DNA of 6,329 nt from positions 1 through 6,329 of the forward strand of contig CAIQGU010000458.1 in NCBI GenBank assembly GCA_903871435.1. Direction: 5' to 3'. Source of the DNA: an uncultured Burkholderiales bacterium (GTDB taxonomy: Bacteria; Pseudomonadota; Gammaproteobacteria; Burkholderiales; Burkholderiaceae_F). Both the position numbers and the translations under genes were made by a program. A model generated the notes under the pieces. The model saw only the letters and a program-made list of their open reading frames with translations, searched no databases and was not told the origin of the DNA. Positions 1 through 5,794 of the stretch are shown here, piece by piece (within the stretch, counting starts at the first letter, position 1; every line of letters starts with the position of its first letter).

Positions 1-72
1 CCACAGGTTAATCTTGGAGACAAGGTAAAGAAGGGAGATCTTCTTGCTGATGCTTCTTCTACGGATGGTGGA
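1..72 (+). other. rpoB: Internal fragment of rpoB (RNA polymerase beta subunit), probably foreign to the rest of the window
   Basis: Frame 1 reads VNLGDKVKKGDLLADASSTDGG. This matches the conserved RpoB stretch that in Escherichia coli reads roughly GDVLADGPSTDLGELALG, just before the MPW-GYNFED motif. After the two glycines the expected Glu-Leu-Ala-Leu-Gly is absent: the sequence switches to LQTSSSRC and hits a stop at 127-129. G+C is about 46 percent here, against a clearly GC-rich remainder. The wording (LADASSTDGG) suggests a lower-G+C organism, possibly Patescibacteria-like, which is inference. No rpoB gene would normally end this way, so I read it as a chimeric join near bases 70-77 and not as a gene of this organism. 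Confidence 0.75.
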
Positions 73-74
73 CT

Positions 75-1412
75 TCAGACGAGCAGTAGCAGATGTTCCC
101 GCTCCCACGAGCTGATGACGCGGTTGTAAGTGGCAAATTCCAGCTCCTTCACCGCGCAGAAAGCATCGACAAAACCGGTGCCCAGCACCTCGCGGATGGG
201 ATCGCAGGCACGCATCGCCTCTATGGCGTCTTCCAGGTGACGCGGCAGTTCGTGGCGGCCGCTCCAGGCGCTATCGGTGGTGGCTTCCGTGGCCTGCAGT
301 TGGTCCCGTATGCCCAGATAGCCGCAGGCGAGGTTGGTGGCCATGGCCAGGTACGGGTTGACGTCCACGCCGGGCACGCGGTTCTCCACCCGCCGGGCCA
401 CCGGCGTGGACTTGGGCACGCGGATGCCACAGGTGCGGTTGTCCATGCCCCAGCGCACATTGATGGGGGCCGAGATGAACGGTGCCAGGCGCCGGTACGA
501 GTTCACATAGGGCGCGAACATTGGCATGGATTGCGGAATGTAGGTCTGCAGGCCGGCGATGAAGTTGTAGAACAGCGGGCTGGGCGTGCCGTCCTCCAGG
601 CTGAAAATGTTGCGACCGGTCTCGGCGTCCAGGATGCTCTGGTGGATATGCATGGCGCTGCCAGGCTCCATCTCCATCGGCTTGGCCATGAAGGTGGCAA
701 AGATGCCGTGGCGCAGCGCTGTCTCGCGCACGGTGCGCTTGAACAGGAAGACACGGTCCGCCAGGTCCAGCGGTTCGCCGTGCGAGAAATTGATTTCCAT
801 CTGGCCGGCGCCGGCCTCGTGTATCAGCGTCTCCACGCCCAGCTTATGCAGCTCACAGAAGCTGGAGAGTTCCATGAAGAAAGGGTCGAAGTCATTCACG
901 GCATCGATGGAGTAGCTCTGGCGGCCCGCTTCGGCCTTGCCCGTTCGGCCGATGGGCGGGTGCAGGGGTTCGTGGGGGTTTTGCTGGCGCGCCACCAGGT
1001 AGAACTCCATTTCCGGCGCCACCACGGGCTGCCAGCCGCGTTCGGCGTAGAGCGCCAGCACGCGCCGCAGCACATTGCGCGGCGCCAGTTGCACGGGCGA
1101 GCCGTCCCATTCCTGGCAGTCGTGAATGACCACCGCCACGGGTTCCGCCGCCCAGGGCACGACGCGCACGGTGGCCGCATCGGGGATGCACACCATATCG
1201 GGATCGGTATCGCCCACAAACGGGCCGTTATCGGGCTGCTGGCCATTTACCGTGTTGAGCAGCACGCTCTTGGGAATGCGCATTTCCCCCGCGGAAATGA
1301 AGAGGTCGCGCGGCAGGATCTTGCCGCGCGCGATGCCCGTCATGTCGGGGATCACGCACTCGACTTCGTTGATCTTGTTGGTCGTGAGGAAGTCGTGCAG
1401 GGGGGAACTCAT
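75..1412 (-). CDS. Glutamine-synthetase-family ligase, PuuA/PauA-like (gamma-glutamyl-polyamine or amine synthetase)
   Basis: A 445-residue cytosolic ATP-dependent ligase of the type I glutamine synthetase fold. It probably joins glutamate to an amine such as putrescine rather than to ammonia, as PuuA/PauA do; this substrate is inferred. The N-terminal beta-grasp part carries MTGIARGKILP (24-34). Metal and substrate residues of the barrel are visible: PEMEFYL (133-139, E134/E136), HEAGAGQMEINF (198-209, E199/E206), GSAMHIHQS (251-259, H255), NSYRR (304-308), DNRT and R331, and RRVENRVPG (340-348, E343/R345). The adenylylation-loop tyrosine (NLY motif) of nitrogen-regulated GlnA is absent, and the length fits the PuuA group. 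I chose the start at MSSPLHDF because it has a GAGG 10 bases upstream; an ATG 23 codons further up would add a low-complexity Arg/Gly/Pro tail. The C-terminus SSWEREHLLLLV looks family-typical, so the gene seems complete although the stop lies beside the chimeric edge. No polyamine genes are visible nearby to confirm the substrate. Confidence 0.88.
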   Translation of the reverse strand: MSSPLHDFLTTNKINEVECVIPDMTGIARGKILPRDLFISAGEMRIPKSVLLNTVNGQQPDNGPFVGDTDPDMVCIPDAATVRVVPWAAEPVAVVIHDCQEWDGSPVQLAPRNVLRRVLALYAERGWQPVVAPEMEFYLVARQQNPHEPLHPPIGRTGKAEAGRQSYSIDAVNDFDPFFMELSSFCELHKLGVETLIHEAGAGQMEINFSHGEPLDLADRVFLFKRTVRETALRHGIFATFMAKPMEMEPGSAMHIHQSILDAETGRNIFSLEDGTPSPLFYNFIAGLQTYIPQSMPMFAPYVNSYRRLAPFISAPINVRWGMDNRTCGIRVPKSTPVARRVENRVPGVDVNPYLAMATNLACGYLGIRDQLQATEATTDSAWSGRHELPRHLEDAIEAMRACDPIREVLGTGFVDAFCAVKELEFATYNRVISSWEREHLLLLV

Positions 1413-1470
1413 GGCGCCTGTGCCTCGGGTTGGCGATGCTCCGCCTGCCGGGCGGCCGGGTGCGTGCGTT

Positions 1471-1480
1471 TGCGTACGCA
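1471..1480. repeat. Perfect 10-bp palindrome TGCGTACGCA with flanking TGCGT repeats
   Basis: TGCGT occurs at 1461, 1465 and 1471 and is followed by the inverted ACGCA at 1476-1480. The palindrome lies 58 bases upstream of the glutamine-synthetase-like start and could be an operator. This is inference: in GC-rich DNA such palindromes also arise by chance. Confidence 0.35.
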
Positions 1481-1599
1481 TCTAACGGCAGCATATCGCA
1501 TGCACGTGCCACTGACGGCAAAGCCGCGCGACGGCGCCTTTGCGTGGCCCAAGTTCTGTCCGCAGACTGCCCACCGTTCGGCAGCGCACCGTCAGCGGG

Positions 1600-1609
1600 G
1601 CGGATCCGC
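1600..1609. repeat. Perfect 10-bp palindrome GCGGATCCGC upstream of the CHRD gene
   Basis: The palindrome lies 38 bases upstream of the CHRD start codon, where an operator or leader hairpin could act. Its function is not supported by anything beyond symmetry and position. Confidence 0.35.
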
Positions 1610-1647
1610 GGCAAGCTCTCTTCCACATTCAATCGAAGGCAACGATC

Positions 1648-2112
1648 ATGAACAAGATGGGAAGCCTGCGCGCGCTACTGCTGGTCACGATGCTGTTGGG
1701 CCTGGAAGCGGTCGCGCAGGCGGCGCCGGTCGCCTTCACCGTGCTGCTGACCGGAGCCGATCGAGTGCCGGCCGTACGGGACCAGAGTGCGGCTACGGCC
1801 ACTGCGCGGTTTACCTACGACGAGCAAACGCGAACCATCACCTGGGACCTGGACTACAGCGGCGTGCACAGCGCGGTTACGGCCGCGCAACTGCGTGGGC
1901 CCGCGCTGCCGGGAAAAAATGGACGCCTGCTGGTCCGCATGAGCGCGAAGGCCGAGAAAGGCGAGCAGATCGCCAGTCCGGTCAAGGGCAAGGCGACTTT
2001 TTCATCGCGTCAGGCCAAGGCTTTGGCCGCGGGAGATATCTATGTAGTGCTCGACTCCACGGATCATCCCAATGGTGAACTGCGGGGACAACTGCTGGTG
2101 CCCAAGAGTTGA
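1648..2112 (+). CDS. Secreted CHRD-domain protein
   Basis: A 154-residue protein with a clear Sec signal peptide: MNKMGSLR, a hydrophobic core (ALLLVTMLLGL), and an AQA cleavage site after about residue 25. The mature part is almost entirely one CHRD (chordin-type) domain, residues 29-151. Recognisable landmarks are LLTGADRVPAV (33-43, for the usual L-GAQEVPPV), ATARFTYDEQTRTITWDLDYSG (51-72 region), GPALPGKNG (84-92), and the closing NGELRGQLL (142-150). Bacterial CHRD proteins are exported, and their biochemical role is not established. The usual His-x-His of the AAHIHGPA motif is replaced: this protein reads AAQLRGPA (79-86). The mature protein has no cysteine. The start at 1648 has GAAGG eight bases upstream and leads directly into the signal peptide; the upstream ATG at 1540 would bury that signal. 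The VIT-type transporter gene follows after 27 bases, so the two are probably co-transcribed. Confidence 0.88.
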   Translation: MNKMGSLRALLLVTMLLGLEAVAQAAPVAFTVLLTGADRVPAVRDQSAATATARFTYDEQTRTITWDLDYSGVHSAVTAAQLRGPALPGKNGRLLVRMSAKAEKGEQIASPVKGKATFSSRQAKALAAGDIYVVLDSTDHPNGELRGQLLVPKS

Positions 2113-2139
2113 TACGCCTTTGGGGAACTGGCCAAGTCC

Positions 2140-2838
2140 ATGGCCGCTGAGGTACATCTCGTCAGCCGTACGGGCTGGCTGCGTGCTGCGGTGCTGGGCG
2201 CCAACGACGGCATCATCTCCACGGCGAGCCTGATACTGGGCGTCGCTGCCGTGGCCGCAACCGCAGCGGACGCGCGTCATGATGCCATTGTGGCAGGCAT
2301 AGCCGGGCTGGTTGCGGGTGCCATGTCCATGGCGGCGGGTGAATACGTTTCGGTGAGTTCGCAGGCCGATACGGAATCGGCGGATCTCGCGCGCGAAAGC
2401 AGCGAGATTGCCGCTGCTCCCCAGGCGGAAATGCTCGAGCTTGCCAAGATCTATCAGGGGCGTGGCCTGGATCCGGCCCTGGCGCAGCAGGTGGCAACGC
2501 AGCTCATGGCGCACGATGCGCTGGGCGCGCATGCGCGCGACGAACTGGGAATTTCAGCGGCCATGCGCGCCCGGCCGGTACAAGCGGCTATGGCCTCGGC
2601 GGCGGCCTTCACGGTCGGCGCGGCGGCGCCCATGGCGCTCACCCTGGTGGCGCCGGCGGACGTGCTGCTCTACGTCGTTGGCGGCGGCTCGGTGGTTTTC
2701 CTGGCCTTCCTGGGCGCACTGGGTGCGCGCGCCGGTGGCGCCGGTTTGCTGGTGCCAACGCTGCGGGTCACCTTCTGGGGCGCCGTTGCCATGGCCATCA
2801 CGGCCGCTGTCGGCCGGCTGTTTGGGCATGGCATATAG
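2140..2838 (+). CDS. VIT1/CCC1-family membrane transporter (probable Fe2+/Mn2+ exporter)
   Basis: A 232-residue inner-membrane protein of the vacuolar iron transporter/CCC1 family, expected to move Fe2+ or Mn2+ out of the cytosol, probably in exchange for protons. TM1 carries GANDGIISTASLILGVA (20-36) and TM2 carries GAMSMAAGEYVSVSSQ (60-75), the two family signatures, with D23, M62/M64 and E68 in the conserved polar and Met positions. Three more hydrophobic segments follow at about 147-170, 174-196 and 205-226. Between TM2 and TM3 lies the cytosolic metal-binding helical domain (about 76-142). It holds E86, E89, E97 and E100, spaced E-x2-E-x7-E-x2-E like the metal-binding glutamates of plant VIT1, then HARDELGI (131-138). 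The ATG at 2140 is the first start in frame. Its ribosome site is weak (GGGGA 13 bases upstream), which may mean translation is coupled to the CHRD gene. Substrate choice between iron and manganese cannot be read from sequence. Confidence 0.9.
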   Translation: MAAEVHLVSRTGWLRAAVLGANDGIISTASLILGVAAVAATAADARHDAIVAGIAGLVAGAMSMAAGEYVSVSSQADTESADLARESSEIAAAPQAEMLELAKIYQGRGLDPALAQQVATQLMAHDALGAHARDELGISAAMRARPVQAAMASAAAFTVGAAAPMALTLVAPADVLLYVVGGGSVVFLAFLGALGARAGGAGLLVPTLRVTFWGAVAMAITAAVGRLFGHGI

Positions 2839-2841
2839 ATG

Positions 2842-2879
2842 TCGCGCTAGATGCTGCTGCAGGTGTTGCGGCAGCGCGA
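2842..2879. terminator. Hairpin between the convergent VIT and amidase genes, possible bidirectional terminator
   Basis: The 62-base gap between the two convergent stop codons can fold into GCTGCTGC (2853-2860), a 7-base loop, and GCGGCAGC (2868-2875), with one T-G wobble. An alternative outer pairing, TCGCGCT (2842-2848) with AGCGCGA (2873-2879), is perfect over 7 bp. No T-tract follows on either strand, so this is not a textbook intrinsic terminator. Its position is the main argument. Confidence 0.35.
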
Positions 2880-2900
2880 ATGCCCCGCCGGCGCCCGCGC

Positions 2901-4325
2901 TTATTCAGTACCGGTGAGCAGGCGGCTGCGCGGAAACGGCCGCAGCCGCTCAATGGCGGCGCCAAGCGCCAGAACGGTGGGATCGTCAAAGCGGCGCCCC
3001 ACGATCTGTACGGCGGTGGGCAAGCCATCGGCGGATAGGCCCGAGGGCACGCTGAGAGCAGGGCATTGCGGGATATTGTTGAACGGCGCACACATGTCAA
3101 AGCCGCTGAGCCGGCCATCGGCGTCCGACGCCTCGAAATCGGCATCCACGGCGGTGATCGGCGGCGCCGTGATGGCCGTCGTGGGGCAGATCAGCGCATC
3201 ATAGTTCTGGAAGATCGTGGCCAATGCCTGCCATTGGCGCGTGCGCACTTGTTCGGTTTTCTTGATCTCGACGGCATTGGCCTTGCGCCCGGCTTCGATG
3301 AAGCGCAGCAGTGCCGGATCCATGCGGTCGGCAAATTCCGGCAGGTAGCGGTCGGCTTCGGACGCGAGGAAGACCCCCCAGTTGGCCACCCACAGATCGG
3401 CCACTTCCACTTTCCAGTCCAGCGCGACTTCGTCGACGATGGCGCCCGCATTGCGCAAGTCTGCCGCGACCTCGCGCAAGTTCGCTTCGATGTCGGAGTC
3501 CACGCGATAAAAACCCAAGTCGACGCTCAGGGCGATGCGCAGGCCGGACACGCGCCCTGCGAGGCAGTCGCCCAATGGGGTGGGGTGCATCTGGCTGAGG
3601 ATGTCCGCGTCGTCCGGCCCCTGGGTGACTTCGAGAAAGCGCGCCACGTCCTCGACGCGCCGGGCGATGGGCCCGAAGTGCGAAAACAGGTCGAAGGTGG
3701 TCGACAGGATGTCCATGGGGATACGCCCCAGGCTGGGCTTGAGCCCCGCTACCCCGCAGAGGGCAGCCGGAATGCGCACGGATCCTCCCATGTCGGTGCC
3801 CTCGGCCAGGGGCACGCAACCCGTGGCAACCGCCGCGCCCGAGCCGCCCGACGAGCCCCCCGTGGTACGGCCGGCATCCCAGGGATTGAGCGTTTCGCCC
3901 CACAGCGGGCTGCGCGTGAAGCTGGAATGCGCGAATTCGGGCGTGGTCGTGCGCCCGACGATGATGGCGCCGGCGTTGCGCAGGCGCTGGACGATGACCG
4001 GGTCGTGCTCGGGGATCCAGTTGCGCAGCGCGTGCGAACCGCGTGTGGAAACCACGCCCGCCATGGGCGTGAAATCCTTGATGGCGATGGGTACGCCATG
4101 CAGCAGGCCCAGCGCCTTGCCGGATTTGACCGCGCGCTCGGCTTGCGCGGCCTGCGCGCGCGCGCTGTCGGCAAATACCGCGGTGAATGCATTGAGCCGG
4201 GGTTGTACGTGGGCGATGCGCTTGAGGCTGGCTTCGATCAGTGCCACCGGGGACAAGGTTCCGGCGGCGATGCGCCGTGCGGCCTCGGCGGCGCCCAACT
4301 GGTTCAGGTCTGCGGATGCGTCCAT
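2901..4325 (-). CDS. Amidase-signature family hydrolase (GatA/AtzF-like amidase)
   Basis: A 474-residue amidase-signature enzyme that cleaves a carboxamide with a Ser-cisSer-Lys triad; the true substrate is unknown. The N-terminus has the typical helix (SPVALIEASLKRI, 25-37). The catalytic lysine is K83 in GVPIAIKDF. The signature core carries GRTTGGSSGGSGAA (152-165), giving cis-Ser S158, and TDMGGSVRIPA (177-187), giving nucleophile S182. The spacings of 75 and 24 residues match GatA and FAAH as I remember them. The C-terminal half ends with FNNIPQCPALSVPSG and LPTAVQIVGRRFDD, usual for the family, and the length is normal. No gatB or gatC lies nearby, so a tRNA amidotransferase role is unlikely. 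The start at 4325 has only a weak AGG nine bases upstream. The gene begins 62 bases after the rubredoxin reductase stop, on the same strand. It may share that transcript, but no functional link is evident. Confidence 0.9.
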   Translation of the reverse strand: MDASADLNQLGAAEAARRIAAGTLSPVALIEASLKRIAHVQPRLNAFTAVFADSARAQAAQAERAVKSGKALGLLHGVPIAIKDFTPMAGVVSTRGSHALRNWIPEHDPVIVQRLRNAGAIIVGRTTTPEFAHSSFTRSPLWGETLNPWDAGRTTGGSSGGSGAAVATGCVPLAEGTDMGGSVRIPAALCGVAGLKPSLGRIPMDILSTTFDLFSHFGPIARRVEDVARFLEVTQGPDDADILSQMHPTPLGDCLAGRVSGLRIALSVDLGFYRVDSDIEANLREVAADLRNAGAIVDEVALDWKVEVADLWVANWGVFLASEADRYLPEFADRMDPALLRFIEAGRKANAVEIKKTEQVRTRQWQALATIFQNYDALICPTTAITAPPITAVDADFEASDADGRLSGFDMCAPFNNIPQCPALSVPSGLSADGLPTAVQIVGRRFDDPTVLALGAAIERLRPFPRSRLLTGTE

Positions 4326-4351
4326 GGGGTTATGCCTAGTGGTTACGGTTC

Positions 4352-4384
4352 ACGCGCGCAAGCGTACAAGCCACAACGCGCGCA
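4352..4384. repeat. 9-bp direct repeat ACGCGCGCA between reductase stop and amidase start
   Basis: Identical copies lie at 4352-4360 and 4376-4384, 24 bp apart start to start. Because CGCGCG is self-complementary, the same copies can also pair as a hairpin with an 18-base loop in the transcript. The repeat sits just beyond the stop of the shortened reductase gene. It could be a recombination footprint or simply GC-rich chance. Confidence 0.5.
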
Positions 4385-4387
4385 GCT

Positions 4388-5464
4388 TCAGCCCGAGACC
4401 GTCAGGGGCAAAGCGGGTGTCTTGACGCGTACGGCCATGGGACCAAACCGTATGGGTGTTGGCTGCCCGGCCAGCGTGGCGGCAATGGCCTTGGCGGCCG
4501 TCATGATGGGCATGATGTAGGGCAGGGCGCGCGCGGCGCCGCCGGCGATGTCCGGCCGAGCGGCCGAGGCGTACGCGGCGCAATCGCCCAGGGCATAGAT
4601 CTCGGGGTCGCTGGTGCGGCCAAATTCGTCCACCCGTATGCCGCGTTCAATTGCCAGGCCTGCCTGCGCCGCAAGATCCGTGCGGGGCCGCAGTCCCACG
4701 GCGCAGAGGATGACGTCGGCTTCCAGCGTTGCGCCGGAACGCAATGCAATACGGTAATAGCCGGCCTCGCGCGCAATGCTGTTGGCCACATCGCCCAGGT
4801 AGCAGTCCACGCCCAGTCCGGCGAGCGCGGCCTTGAGCGCCTCGCCGTTGTCCTGGGTAATCAGGTTGCCGATCAGCCACGGTGCGGGGTCGACCACGCT
4901 GACCCGGAAGCCGCCAATTGCCAGGTCGTTGGCGAATTCGCTGCCGATGAGGCCGCCGCCGATGATGGCGACGCGCGCGCCGGCGCCGGCCGCGGTCAGG
5001 GCCTCGCGAAAGCCGTGGTAATCGCCGATGTCGTTCACCGAATGCGCATGTTCGAGCCCGGGCGTGGGCAGGCGGACGGCATCAGCCCCCAATGCGAGCA
5101 CCAGCTGGCCATAGGCCAGGGGTCCCGCCGATGCCGGTTCCAGGAGGAGTTTGCGTTCGGACCGATCGATCGCCACCACGCGTGTACCGGGTAGTACGTT
5201 GGCACCCAAGGTCTGCGCTTGCTGAGCAGCCGTTTTCTGGATGAGATGACCCGCCGCCTTTTTTTGCGCCACGGCATTGGACAACATGGGCTTGGCGTAG
5301 AAATGCCCCTGGTCGGCACAAACGAGGGTGATGGGCCGGTCCTTGTCGCGCTGGCGCAGTTCGCGCGCCAGGGTCCAGCCGGCAACGCCACAGCCAACGA
5401 TCACCACCGGCCCGCCGCTGCCCACCGGCGAACGACCCGGGTCCGGCGCCACGCTGGCGTTCAT
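4388..5464 (-). CDS. rubB: Rubredoxin reductase (FAD/NAD(P)H oxidoreductase), C-terminally short
   Basis: A 358-residue flavoprotein that passes electrons from NAD(P)H through FAD to rubredoxin, whose gene lies 40 bases upstream on the same strand. The FAD-binding dinucleotide motif is VVIVGCGVAG (20-29), followed by YAKPMLSNA (56-64), typical of rubredoxin reductases. The NAD(P)H-binding motif is VAIIGGGLIGSEFANDL (165-181). CAVGLRPRTDLA (254-265) and EIYALGDCAAY (288-298) complete the FAD site. PYIMPIMTAAKAIAATLAG and GPMAVRVKTPALPL (341-354) match the Pseudomonas RubB/AlkT pattern closely. The protein then stops at TVSG, about 40-50 residues before the family's usual end near 384, so part of the C-terminal rubredoxin-binding domain is absent. 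I find no continuation in either other frame before the amidase starts. The start is well supported by GGGAGG eight bases upstream (complement of 5473-5478). The N-terminus has an extra loose segment of about 17 residues, MNASVAPDPGRSPVGSG. Confidence 0.88.
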   Translation of the reverse strand: MNASVAPDPGRSPVGSGGPVVIVGCGVAGWTLARELRQRDKDRPITLVCADQGHFYAKPMLSNAVAQKKAAGHLIQKTAAQQAQTLGANVLPGTRVVAIDRSERKLLLEPASAGPLAYGQLVLALGADAVRLPTPGLEHAHSVNDIGDYHGFREALTAAGAGARVAIIGGGLIGSEFANDLAIGGFRVSVVDPAPWLIGNLITQDNGEALKAALAGLGVDCYLGDVANSIAREAGYYRIALRSGATLEADVILCAVGLRPRTDLAAQAGLAIERGIRVDEFGRTSDPEIYALGDCAAYASAARPDIAGGAARALPYIMPIMTAAKAIAATLAGQPTPIRFGPMAVRVKTPALPLTVSG

Positions 5465-5504
5465 GCCGATGGCCTCCCGGCGTTGCCGTACCGTACCACG
5501 GCGC

Positions 5505-5669
5505 TCAGATGGCTACCGCTTCGAAATCGCTCTTGGCGACACCGCAGTCGGGGCAGGCCCAGCTGGCGGGAACATCCGCCCACAGGGTTCCCGGCGCCAG
5601 ACCATCTTCCGGCCGGCCCAGGGTTTCGTCGTAGATGAATCCGCACACAATGCAAACGTAGGTTTTCAT
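5505..5669 (-). CDS. rubA: Rubredoxin
   Basis: A 54-residue cytosolic electron carrier holding one iron in four cysteines. Translation from 5669 gives [15 protein letters not shown], then [23 protein letters not shown], and ends [10 protein letters not shown]. The iron ligands are C6 and C9 (CIVCG) and C39 and C42 (CPDCG). The conserved aromatic residues Y4, Y13, W30 and W37 and the PDGxxPGT-like turn (here EDGLAPGT) are present, and the length is exactly that of a short rubredoxin. AGGA six bases upstream (complement of 5676-5679) fixes the start. The reductase gene follows 40 bases downstream, giving a rubredoxin-reductase operon. Upstream is the divergent OxyR-like gene, which suggests a role in peroxide or oxygen stress or redox supply; this is inferred. 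No alkane hydroxylase is visible in the window. Confidence 0.95.
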   Translation of the reverse strand: MKTYVCIVCGFIYDETLGRPEDGLAPGTLWADVPASWACPDCGVAKSDFEAVAI

Positions 5670-5707
5670 GGCTTTTCCTGAAGTCGGTGGATTCTACTGT
5701 CCGTTTG

Positions 5708-5722
5708 GCTGGGCCGCCCAGC
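5708..5722. repeat. Perfect interrupted palindrome GCTGGGC-C-GCCCAGC in the rubredoxin leader
   Basis: Seven-base arms flank a single central base, 38 bases upstream of the rubredoxin start. As DNA it could be a dimeric operator. As RNA it could form a 6-bp stem with a 3-base loop. No trailing T-tract is present on either strand, which argues against a terminator. Confidence 0.55.
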
Positions 5723-5745
5723 GCCCGGAAGCACTAGTAAGGGGA

Positions 5746-5774
5746 TTGCGGTTGTAATCGAATGGCCGGATACT
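5746..5774 (+). promoter_or_regulatory. Candidate sigma70 promoter for the OxyR-like gene
   Basis: TTGCGG (5746-5751) as -35 and GATACT (5769-5774, four of six matches to TATAAT) as -10 are separated by 17 bases. Transcription would begin near 5781, giving a leader of about 48 bases. The first copy of the TAATCGAAT repeat lies inside the spacer, so a bound protein would compete with polymerase. Confidence 0.4.
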
Positions 5775-5794
5775 TCTGGGCGAGTTAATCGAAT
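5755..5794. repeat. 9-bp direct repeat TAATCGAAT, copies 31 bp apart
   Basis: Identical copies lie at 5755-5763 and 5786-5794. The 31-bp spacing is close to three helical turns, which places both on one face of the DNA, as expected for two cooperating regulator sites. The first lies between the candidate -35 and -10, and the second lies just past the predicted start point. The sequence does not match the known E. coli OxyR consensus closely, so which protein would bind is unknown. Confidence 0.55.

Larger units (their letters stand above)
1413..1647. promoter_or_regulatory. Divergent spacer between the glutamine-synthetase-like gene and the CHRD-VIT pair
   Basis: This 235-base stretch has no convincing gene. 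It must hold both divergent promoters, but I find no clear -35/-10 pair on either strand. It contains two perfect 10-bp palindromes, TGCGTACGCA (1471-1480) and GCGGATCCGC (1600-1609), one near each gene start. Overlapping shorter palindromes GCATGC (1498-1503) and GCACGTGC (1502-1509) lie between them. A Shine-Dalgarno GAAGG (1635-1639) serves the CHRD gene with an 8-base gap. Confidence 0.55.

Noticed and set aside
1413..1481. Extended N-terminus for the glutamine-synthetase-like protein (start at 1481)
   Set aside because: The extra 23 residues are Pro/Gly/Arg-rich and unlike the family N-terminus. The internal ATG has a GAGG at a workable distance.
93..2078. A 661-codon open frame on the + strand running antisense through the glutamine-synthetase-like gene and into the CHRD gene
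   Set aside because: Its protein is Ala/Gly/His/Arg-rich with no domain, and it mirrors two well-supported genes in GC-rich DNA. Long antisense frames are expected from the codon bias.
2110..2142. CHRD and VIT genes share a frame with only one TGA between them, so read-through could give a fusion
   Set aside because: Same frame occurs one time in three by chance. An exported CHRD domain would clash with the expected cytosolic N-terminus of the transporter, and no read-through signal is visible.
3066..4520. A 484-codon open frame antisense to the amidase
   Set aside because: Low-complexity product without recognisable motifs; the opposite strand has a complete amidase-signature enzyme with its catalytic triad.
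5485..5502. Small hairpin GCCGT/ACGGC in the rubredoxin-reductase gap
   Set aside because: Only a 5-bp stem with an 8-base loop, next to a good ribosome site; too weak to call a regulatory element.
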